Assembly (NCBI GenBank): GCA_011523485.1
Contig: WTGR01000216.1
Span: forward strand, 2,938-10,992
DNA: 8,055 nucleotides
Source: Acidobacteriota bacterium
GTDB lineage: Bacteria > Acidobacteriota > Vicinamibacteria > Vicinamibacterales > UBA8438
Direction of reading: 5' to 3'
The notes under the pieces are model-generated. The model did no database searches and was not told the DNA's origin. It saw only the letters and a list, made by a program, of their open reading frames with translations. Below are positions 1 through 5,906 of the stretch, piece by piece. Each line of letters opens with the position of its first letter. The first letter of the stretch is position 1. The translations under genes and the position numbers were made by a program.

Positions 1-1281
1 CTCGACATGCACCTGGACGATCTGCAGGTCCTCGTCATCGGCCATGTCGACCGCGACGACGTCGACGCGCTGCTCTGGGATCCGATGCCCGGCGGATCGG
101 GACTCCTTGACCAGTTGTGCGAGCGCTTCCCGGAGGTCGTTCAGGTGGCCCGCGAGGTCGCCGGCGCCTGTCCCGGCCTGTGCGAGTCGTCCTGCATCGA
201 TTGCCTGCAGTCGTTTCGCAACGCCTACTACCACCGGTACCTGGATCGGGAGGCGGCGCGCGAACGGATCGACGACTGGGGACAGCAGCTCTCCTTCGAA
301 CACGAGATACCGCGGCAACAGCCGGATGCGCCGACGGCCGGAGACGATGCAGTTCCCGTCAACGACGCGGAGACCAAGCTGCGTCACCTGCTGCTCGCCG
401 CCGGGTTCGGCGAAGGCGTGCGGGACGAGCAGATTCGGCTCGATCACACCTTGGGGTCCACGACGCCGGACGTGATCTTTCGCACCGAGGATCACGATCC
501 GGACGAGGGCGTGTGCATCTACTTGGACGGGTTGAGCGCACATCTGCACGGCAATCCGGAAACGGCCGAACGGGACCGCGAGATCCGCACGTGGCTCCGC
601 AATCACGGCTTCGAAGTGATCGAAATCACCGCCCACGACCTGGACGACGAAGAGGCGATGGTGCGCCACTTCCGGCGGCTCGCCAACTACTTGGCGATGC
701 GGGACGTACGGAGCAGGGTCAGAGAGGACCGTTCCTGGTTTCGCGATTCCGCGCCGAGCGGCGCAGCCACGCCTCGGCCCCGCCTGCGGCTGGTCGCCTC
801 GAGGGCTGAGGTGCGCGACGGTAGCTGCGTGCCGTTGGTGCCACTGGCCGCCGCCGCCGGCGCTTTCGGCGATCCGCACGCCGTCCCTGACCAGTCCGAG
901 TGGGAGTGGGTGGAAGTCGAGACGGCGCGGTCGTTACGGCCCGGGATGTTCGTGGCCCAGGTCGTCGGACACTCGATGGAGCCGAACATCCCAGACGGAT
1001 CGTACTGTCTGTTCGCAAGGCCCGTTACCGGCACTCGCCAGGGCAAGATAGTACTTGTCCAGTTGCGCGATGGGATCGATCCCGATACCGGCGAGCGATT
1101 CACCGTGAAGCGCTACCGGAGCCAAAAGGAGACGAACGCGGAGGGATGGCGGCACGTTCGCATCGTGCTGGAACCCACCAATCCCGACTTCACGCCGATA
1201 GAGCTGACCACCGACGACGAAGATTCAGTGACGGTTGTTGCCGAGTTGGTTGAGGTGATCGGCACGACATCCCCGGCCTGA
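1..1281 (+). CDS. C-terminal part of a DUF1998-type helicase with nuclease-like and LexA-like S24 peptidase domains (5' partial)
   Basis: The reading frame is open to the left edge. The first ATG at base 7 has no Shine-Dalgarno sequence, so the true start and the expected helicase core lie outside the window. A cysteine cluster, CxxxCxxxCxxC with codons at 169, 181, 193 and 202, followed by LQSFRN, is typical of the C-terminal DUF1998 region of MrfA/DrmB-like DEAD/DEAH helicases. Next comes a restriction-nuclease-like segment (about 370-690) with TPDVIF (Asp at 469), a hydrophobic strand ending in YLDG (Asp at 526), His at 541 and 547, then RDREIR and HGFEVIEI, as in Vsr/DUF559-type folds. 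The last third is an S24 domain: GHSMEP with Ser at 973 and FTVKRY with Lys at 1108 form the Ser-Lys dyad. An Ala-Gly pair (856-861) lies 38 residues before the serine, as in LexA and UmuD. The helicase identity is inferred from the DUF1998-like end. Role in defence or repair is likely but unproven. The gene converges with the HD-nuclease gene. Confidence 0.82.
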   Translation, partial: LDMHLDDLQVLVIGHVDRDDVDALLWDPMPGGSGLLDQLCERFPEVVQVAREVAGACPGLCESSCIDCLQSFRNAYYHRYLDREAARERIDDWGQQLSFEHEIPRQQPDAPTAGDDAVPVNDAETKLRHLLLAAGFGEGVRDEQIRLDHTLGSTTPDVIFRTEDHDPDEGVCIYLDGLSAHLHGNPETAERDREIRTWLRNHGFEVIEITAHDLDDEEAMVRHFRRLANYLAMRDVRSRVREDRSWFRDSAPSGAATPRPRLRLVASRAEVRDGSCVPLVPLAAAAGAFGDPHAVPDQSEWEWVEVETARSLRPGMFVAQVVGHSMEPNIPDGSYCLFARPVTGTRQGKIVLVQLRDGIDPDTGERFTVKRYRSQKETNAEGWRHVRIVLEPTNPDFTPIELTTDDEDSVTVVAELVEVIGTTSPA

Positions 1282-1288
1282 AGCTCTG

Positions 1289-1330
1289 CGCGGACGCAGA
1301 TATCAGCCGAGCGATTCGTCTGCATCCGCG
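1289..1330. terminator. Hairpin between convergent genes, possible bidirectional terminator
   Basis: Arms CGCGGACGCAGA (1289-1300) and TCTGCATCCGCG (1319-1330) pair at 11 of 12 positions around an 18-base loop. The one mismatch is C-A in a plus-strand transcript and a G-U wobble in a minus-strand transcript. It begins eight bases after the stop of the S24 gene and lies 55 bases beyond the stop of the opposing gene, a position where both transcripts should end. No T-run follows on either strand, so it is not a textbook intrinsic terminator. Confidence 0.4.
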
Positions 1331-1384
1331 TCAGCTCCGCGTCCGGCAGCTCGCTGCCTCTCCTCTTGCCGAACCGCGTGGCCA

Positions 1385-3838
1385 CTACTGTTCCAGGGGA
1401 TCGCTATTCGCGGCGGGCCGCTTCGCAGAGGAAGGTACATCGCCTCCCCATGGCAGGACGACTCGAATCTGGCACCTGTCTTCTTTCGCTTCCGGCATAG
1501 CGCATGCCTGAATCCGTCGCGGTAGCGGGAGCAGGGCAGCCTCATCCGCCGGGCGATATGCGAAGACGACAATCACCAGCCGTGTGCAGAGAGCAATGCT
1601 GTAGCGCCTGGCCTGCCAAGCGTAGTGGGGGCCGACTGCGAAAGGCTCCCGGACTCTCTCCTTGCCCACCTTGTTCTCGACGACGATGCGGCTATTTACA
1701 ATGATGTCGGTTTCTCCGCCGCCAACTTCAGCTCCCTCGGTGACAGGAATATCGCGGGAGTGTAGGTGTTGGCGCAGCTTCGATTGCAGTGTACCTTCGG
1801 AAAGATCATCCGCAGATGTCCAGGTGCCAGTCTTTTCGATCATGTTCGCAAAGAAGGCGATATCCGTTATCGTCGTGGAAACAGCCTCGTGGAATGAGGC
1901 TGGCAGTCCCATGGGTAGGCATTCGTTGATCTCCCGAGCCAGGCGGGCGCCGGTATCGGAATCCTCGGTCAACCAATCCTGTGGCAGCTCGAAATCCTCT
2001 CCACGAAACAGGGCCAGCCTCGGACGGCCACCCTGAAGAACATCCACGCATTCGGGACTGCACAAGTGGTTGTCTCCGGCTGCCCTTACCCACGTGTCGT
2101 CAACGACGTCGGCAACCTTCGCTGCGCGGTCGGCCTGCTGGTCCATGACGACGCCGAAGCATTCGTAGAACACAATCCGCGACGCCAACGCCACCAGAGG
2201 TACCCGGTTGCGGGGCGTGAATACGAACCCACACTGCTTCTGATGTTCATACGCTTCGGACCAGCGTTCGGGATCGAAAAAAAGATTGGGTGTACCGATG
2301 TGGCCCCGATCAGTTCGAGTCAACATGTCGCCGCCCCGAACCACTACCCTGTTGATCGGCAGGTCGACAAGAATCTCATCTTCCTCAAGTGCGGTCGTAT
2401 TGTCGCACAAATCGGGTATGGTGTCCGAGAGTTCCAGCGCTTTCGCGTGTATCTTTCGGGCCATGTCCCGGCAGCCCGAATCCGTTGACAGCCGCTTGAT
2501 CAATCGGCGCCACATGAGTGCTCGGGTATCCTGCTGCTCTCTCTCGGGAAGGCTACCAATCCCCGCGATGAAGCGAGCGGCGAACGCGTAGGCACGATAG
2601 TGAATGCGCCGTTCTTGAATTGCCTGGCAGATTGTCCGTGAACGCTTCCCGCCATACGGCAAGGTCGTCGATTTGAAATCGCCCCCAATGGCACTGACCA
2701 ACACATCGTCGGGTATGCCTGCAAAAAGCTCCCGAATCGAATACTGTGCCCCCCGCTCCCCTTCGGCGACGCGGATTAGGCTGTGGAGCATGGATTCGGC
2801 CGCACGCACCTTGTGGTGGTAGTAAAGTCGGTCGTACAGCAGGACTCGCGCAATTATCAACTGTTCGTAAGAGCCAAGGCCAGTCTGCGAGATGCCGATG
2901 TCATAGAAACGCCCCATTGGGCTCTGTGCGGCCCTTTCACGAAGCTTCCGATTCGGTGCGTTTTCGGGTGTAACGGTGACGACCTCAAGCTTGCTGACCA
3001 GGCGTGTCAGGTCGATCCCAAGAGGAAGGCCAGAGTGATGACAGTCGCGGGCGACGTAGTCAAGCTTGTCGGCGTCTACTGGACCGCTTATGATCCCGGA
3101 AAGGTAACCGGCCTTCAGGCAGCTCCGGGAGCCGAGGATGCGGGCGGCGATGGCCGCAGGTAGCTCGCTCGAGGTAGTAGCGGCAGCCATTGTCGGATGT
3201 GTAAGGACTTTGGCCATCGCGTCACCAAGGACAATGAGTGTTGCGATGACCTCGCCGGGGGCTACTGCCGTTACGCCTTCGAAGAAACGTCGGAGCGCGC
3301 TTACGGTGTCGTTGAATTCTTCCTGGTATCGGTCTTCGATCAGTCGCTCGGTGGCATGACTGAAGGGTCCGTGCCCTATGTCGTGCAGAAGGGCTGCCAA
3401 CCGCGTGGCGTAACGATCCTCCGGAATCACCTGTGGCACATTCTCGTCGCGATCCTCGCCGAACTGCCTTCGATGGTTGGCGTTCTTTTCGAGCGCCTGG
3501 ATCATGCGTTCTGCGGCTTCTACCACACCCTTTGCGTGCTCGAGGCGGTCATGGCCTGCACCCGGATAGACGAGGTGGGCCATGCCGAGTTGACGTACGC
3601 CTCGCAACCGCTGGAGCAAGGGAGAGTCCAGAAGCACCGTTTCCCAAGGCATGAGCTCCACGACGCCCCAGACGGGGTCGTTGAATGTCTTCGGATAACC
3701 GGCGTGAGGCCGGGTGGAATCGAGTCTTCTGAGTGCAGGCGCTGTCCACTGCTCAGCAAGGACGCCGAGATCCTCCCAGAGTCTCGGGGCGGTGGACATG
3801 AGCGCAGAACGAATCTCGGCGGGATCGATTGTTGACAA
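1385..3838 (-). CDS. SAMHD1-like HD phosphohydrolase fused to a C-terminal PD-(D/E)XK nuclease-like domain
   Basis: The protein has 817 residues. An N-terminal HD domain shows the metal-site order H...HD...D: His101 in RLEHAKGV, His152-Asp153 in LLHDIGHGPFSH, and Asp257 in DADKLDYVARDCHHSG. The last block closely matches SAMHD1, including equivalents of its Lys312, Tyr315 and Asp319 (Lys258, Tyr261, Asp265). This suggests hydrolysis of dNTPs or a related nucleotide. Residues about 680-760 look like a PD-(D/E)XK nuclease: GGETDIIV (Asp711), VVENKV (Glu721, Lys723), then QARRY (Gln742-Tyr746), which fits the QxxxY motif of RecB-family nucleases. Residues about 480-670 are unrecognised. The start is a TTG preceded by GGAAG nine bases upstream. 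An ATG at 3799 would drop 13 residues and has no good ribosome site. It lies 69 bases after the 144-residue gene on the same strand, so the two are probably one transcript. Its GC content is visibly lower than in the genes to the right. Assignment of both domains is from motifs. The substrate and a defence role are inference. Confidence 0.88.
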   Translation of the reverse strand: MSTIDPAEIRSALMSTAPRLWEDLGVLAEQWTAPALRRLDSTRPHAGYPKTFNDPVWGVVELMPWETVLLDSPLLQRLRGVRQLGMAHLVYPGAGHDRLEHAKGVVEAAERMIQALEKNANHRRQFGEDRDENVPQVIPEDRYATRLAALLHDIGHGPFSHATERLIEDRYQEEFNDTVSALRRFFEGVTAVAPGEVIATLIVLGDAMAKVLTHPTMAAATTSSELPAAIAARILGSRSCLKAGYLSGIISGPVDADKLDYVARDCHHSGLPLGIDLTRLVSKLEVVTVTPENAPNRKLRERAAQSPMGRFYDIGISQTGLGSYEQLIIARVLLYDRLYYHHKVRAAESMLHSLIRVAEGERGAQYSIRELFAGIPDDVLVSAIGGDFKSTTLPYGGKRSRTICQAIQERRIHYRAYAFAARFIAGIGSLPEREQQDTRALMWRRLIKRLSTDSGCRDMARKIHAKALELSDTIPDLCDNTTALEEDEILVDLPINRVVVRGGDMLTRTDRGHIGTPNLFFDPERWSEAYEHQKQCGFVFTPRNRVPLVALASRIVFYECFGVVMDQQADRAAKVADVVDDTWVRAAGDNHLCSPECVDVLQGGRPRLALFRGEDFELPQDWLTEDSDTGARLAREINECLPMGLPASFHEAVSTTITDIAFFANMIEKTGTWTSADDLSEGTLQSKLRQHLHSRDIPVTEGAEVGGGETDIIVNSRIVVENKVGKERVREPFAVGPHYAWQARRYSIALCTRLVIVVFAYRPADEAALLPLPRRIQACAMPEAKEDRCQIRVVLPWGGDVPSSAKRPAANSDPLEQ

Positions 3839-3847
3839 CTCTCGCGA

Positions 3848-3852
3848 CTTCC
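3848..3852 (-). promoter_or_regulatory. Ribosome-binding site supporting the TTG start at 3838
   Basis: On the minus strand GGAAG lies nine bases before the TTG codon of the HD-nuclease gene. The alternative ATG at 3799 has no comparable purine stretch, so this site favours the longer protein. Confidence 0.45.
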
Positions 3853-3864
3853 GCTGTGTTGGAT

Positions 3865-3894
3865 GGTGGGCCGGCCACCCTGTCGGCAGGATGG
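3865..3894 (-). promoter_or_regulatory. Two overlapping, mutually exclusive hairpins in the gap before the HD-nuclease gene
   Basis: One stem pairs GGTGG (3865-3869) with CCACC (3875-3879) around a five-base loop. The other pairs CCA and CCTG (3875-3877, 3879-3882) with CAGG and TGG (3887-3890, 3892-3894) around a four-base loop. They share bases 3875-3879, so both cannot form fully at once. The position between two probable co-transcribed genes would allow attenuation, differential stability or translational control, but a GC-rich gap can form such stems by chance. Confidence 0.25.
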
Positions 3895-3907
3895 GCGGCT
3901 ATGTCGA

Positions 3908-4342
3908 TTAGTATTCTTCGATTGCAGAGTCCGGATAGTCACTCATCGACTCGCGTTCCGAATCGGCCGCCTCTCGGAGAATAGTGCCCCACTTCTTGGC
4001 ATCTTCCTTCGCAATGTTGAGTTCCGACAGGATTCTCAGGGCCGCGTTTCGGCTGATCTGTACTTGAGTGGAATGGTACGTGGGGTTGGGCGCCGTCGTG
4101 AGCTGTGCACGTTGGGCCCAGTTCAGTAGAGACGGCAGCTCTACGCATTGCAGTCCGATCCGGGAATCCACGAAGTTGAGCTCTTCGCGAACCCAGGATG
4201 GGAACGCGCCCCGGCTCACGGCGGACTGGAGCGCTCGGTCGAGAATGCCGTGCGATGTGGGTATGCGGTCGAGGTCGGATTCGCCTCCGAGAATCCAACT
4301 GATGATGAGAACCTCTATGGTGTCAAGTGGATGATGGGGCAT
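3908..4342 (-). CDS. Hypothetical 144-residue protein upstream of the HD-nuclease gene
   Basis: I do not recognise this family. The product is soluble-looking, with a hydrophobic N-terminal helix (about residues 8-19, VLIISWIL), no signal peptide and no clear transmembrane segment. The second half is helical and rich in Ala, Leu and charged residues: residues 97-123 run from ISRNAALRILSELNI to EDAKKWGTIL. It ends in an acidic tail, DSAIEEY. The helical stretch could be a DNA- or protein-binding helix pair, but no helix-turn-helix call is justified. It starts at ATG 4342 with only a weak purine stretch (GAGAG, nine bases upstream) and stops at TAA. It is 69 bases ahead of the HD-nuclease gene and 60 bases after the amidohydrolase stop, all on one strand. 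A small gene preceding a large potentially toxic enzyme could encode a regulator, antitoxin-like partner or sensor. This rests on context only. GC is low (29 of 60 bases at 3901-3960, a stretch almost entirely inside its 3' end). Confidence 0.72.
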   Translation of the reverse strand: MPHHPLDTIEVLIISWILGGESDLDRIPTSHGILDRALQSAVSRGAFPSWVREELNFVDSRIGLQCVELPSLLNWAQRAQLTTAPNPTYHSTQVQISRNAALRILSELNIAKEDAKKWGTILREAADSERESMSDYPDSAIEEY

Positions 4343-4369
4343 TGCGAATGTCTCTCAGATAGCTGACTG

Positions 4370-4382
4370 GAACGTGTCGTTC
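4370..4382. promoter_or_regulatory. Short palindrome upstream of the 144-residue gene, possible operator
   Basis: GAACG, three bases (TGT), then CGTTC form a perfect 5+5 inverted repeat in the 60-base gap between the amidohydrolase stop and the start at 4342. It lies 28 bases upstream of that start, where a promoter of the HD-nuclease unit would be. It recalls the Gram-positive LexA box GAAC-N4-GTTC but has five bases between GAAC and GTTC, so it does not match. No good -35/-10 pair was found in the gap. Confidence 0.25.
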
Positions 4383-4402
4383 TGGATGGACGGTGCAGAG
4401 GC

Positions 4403-5764
4403 CTACCGCCTGGGCAACAACCCCGCCCGCTCAACCCACTCCCCGCCCTTCATCACCCGGTCAATCTCCAGTGTATTCCGAATATCCTCCAGCGGATCCG
4501 CACGCAGCACCACCAGATCCGCAATCTTCCCTGCCTCCAGCTTGCCGAACACCGCCTCCCCCACCGGCGGCGTCACGCTGGCGCTGGTGGCGGTCGCGGC
4601 GACGATCGCCTGCATCGGCGTCAGCCCTGCCTCCACGTAGAGCTCCAGCTCGTGGTGCGTCCCCCAGCCCATCGGGACGTTGGCGGTGCCGCTGTCGGTG
4701 CCGAGGGCGACGCGCACGCCGGCATCGTGCATGGTCTTGACGAAGTCCTGCAGTTGCCGGAACGCCGCCTTGCGGTCCTCGAAGTCGTCGGCCTCGATCA
4801 CCTCGGCGCGCGCCTCGGGGTCGCTCCACCGCGCCAGCGCCTGCGGGTTCATGGCCGCGCGCAGGTCGGAATCGTCCAGCAGCTCGGGGTGCTCGGCGAA
4901 GTGCCAGTTGTTCTGGACGATCGACAGCGTGGGCGTGAACGAGACGTTGTTGTCCAGGCACATCCGGATGAACGCGGCCGAGGGCTCGGGATCGTCCATC
5001 GGCGCGCCGCTGCCGGGGCCGAACGTGCGCACGGTCGAGTGCAGGAAGTCGCTGAGGCCGGCCTCGACCAACTGGCGGCCGTCGGCCTCCTCGTCGATGT
5101 GGGCGACGGGGACGAGGTCGTTGGCGATGGCCTCCTCGACGATGGCGGTGCGGATCTCAGGCGTGATCTTCAGGCCCGGCTCCGGCATCTCGTTGACCCA
5201 CATCTTGACGAAGTGGACCCCCTGGCCGGCCAGGGCGCGGACCATCTCGCGCGCCTCGTCCGTCGAGGTAGGCTGCTGGGCGCCCGCGTTGAAGCCGCCC
5301 GGGTGCGTGAAGCCGCGGCCGGCGGTGAACATGCGCGGCGTGTCGGGGCGGCCGGTGTGGGCCTCGAGCATCAGCGCCACCTGCTCGGGGTTGTCGGTGC
5401 CGATGCTGCGCGCGGTGGTGACGCCGAAGTAGAGCTGCGTCCGCAGCATCTCCAGGGCCGCGTCCGCGTCGCCCCCGTAGTGGTTGTGCATGTCCACCAG
5501 GCCGGGGATGACGGTCTGGCCGGCGGCGTCGACGATCTCCGCGCCCGCGGGTATCTCGGTGGTCGCGCGCGGCCCGGCCGCGACGATGCGGTCGTCGCGG
5601 ATGACGATCACCGAATCGGCGATCGGATCCCCGCCCGTGCCGTCGATGAGCTGGGCGCCGACGATGGCCAGGCCGCCCGGCTCGGCGGGCGGCGGGCTGC
5701 CGGCGCAGGCGGCGAGGGCTGCGGCGGCGACCAGAACCGCGAGGCGTCTCAGAATGGAGGCCAT
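4403..5764 (-). CDS. Lipoprotein metal-dependent amidohydrolase (imidazolonepropionase/prolidase-like)
   Basis: From the ATG at 5764 the product has 453 residues and begins with a lipoprotein signal: basic MASILRR, a hydrophobic Ala/Leu/Val core and the lipobox LAAC with Cys20. It would be exported and lipid-anchored. The amidohydrolase TIM-barrel signature follows: an N-terminal beta-sandwich segment (LIDGTGGDPI, IVAAGP), PGLVDMHNH with metal ligands His93 and His95, Lys187 in VHFVKMWVN as the likely carbamylated lysine, His222 in PVAHIDEE, His242 in DFLHS and Asp357 in ALGTDSGT. The C-terminal KLEAGKIADLVVLRADPLEDI is typical of the imidazolonepropionase-like and Xaa-Pro dipeptidase-like branch. 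The substrate cannot be told. The reading frame is open to an ATG at 5854, but the added residues are Arg/Pro-rich and would bury the signal peptide. ATG 5776 is also possible. None of the three has a strong Shine-Dalgarno sequence. It sits 142 bases downstream of the AAA+ gene on the same strand. GC is high (46 of 60 bases at 5221-5280). Confidence 0.9.
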   Translation of the reverse strand: MASILRRLAVLVAAAALAACAGSPPPAEPGGLAIVGAQLIDGTGGDPIADSVIVIRDDRIVAAGPRATTEIPAGAEIVDAAGQTVIPGLVDMHNHYGGDADAALEMLRTQLYFGVTTARSIGTDNPEQVALMLEAHTGRPDTPRMFTAGRGFTHPGGFNAGAQQPTSTDEAREMVRALAGQGVHFVKMWVNEMPEPGLKITPEIRTAIVEEAIANDLVPVAHIDEEADGRQLVEAGLSDFLHSTVRTFGPGSGAPMDDPEPSAAFIRMCLDNNVSFTPTLSIVQNNWHFAEHPELLDDSDLRAAMNPQALARWSDPEARAEVIEADDFEDRKAAFRQLQDFVKTMHDAGVRVALGTDSGTANVPMGWGTHHELELYVEAGLTPMQAIVAATATSASVTPPVGEAVFGKLEAGKIADLVVLRADPLEDIRNTLEIDRVMKGGEWVERAGLLPRR

Positions 5765-5849
5765 GTTGGCGGGCATCGTAGCACGCCATCGGCGCGGCCT
5801 GTGGAAGGGCGATTCCGGGGGATCGAGCACGGCGCGGCGGTGGCCGAGT

Positions 5850-5870
5850 GGCAAGAGGTTCCGACTTGCC
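5850..5870 (-). terminator. Small hairpin after the DUF4143 ATPase gene
   Basis: GGCAAG (5850-5855) and CTTGCC (5865-5870) pair perfectly around nine bases, 36 bases past the ATPase stop in the 142-base gap before the amidohydrolase. There is no T-run in the minus-strand direction. Nearby TTCGCGCGAA (5876-5885) is a 10-bp perfect palindrome. Either could end or stabilise the ATPase transcript. No clear promoter for the amidohydrolase was seen in this gap. Confidence 0.2.
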
Positions 5871-5906
5871 GCCGTTTCGCGCGAACGCTGCCGCCCTGTC
5901 GCGCGG

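Noticed and set aside
7..9. ATG at base 7 as the start of the S24/DUF1998 gene
   Set aside because: The frame is open to the window edge, there is no ribosome site, and the cysteine cluster is normally the C-terminal end of a much longer helicase.
3197..3835. 212-codon plus-strand frame within the HD-nuclease gene
   Set aside because: It is antisense to the HD catalytic motifs and has no recognisable features.
4370..4382. True LexA box of the Gram-positive type
   Set aside because: The spacing between GAAC and GTTC is five bases, not four. It is kept only as a generic palindrome.
5777..5854. Extended N-terminus of the amidohydrolase from ATG 5854
   Set aside because: The extra 30 residues are Arg/Pro-rich and would hide an otherwise perfect lipoprotein signal peptide.
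5839..5870. tRNA-like stretch GGTGGCCGAGTGG followed by a small hairpin
   Set aside because: It resembles the D-arm of tRNA-Ser, but no anticodon arm in the right place, no T-arm (GGTTCGA type) and no matching acceptor stem or CCA follow, so it is probably chance.
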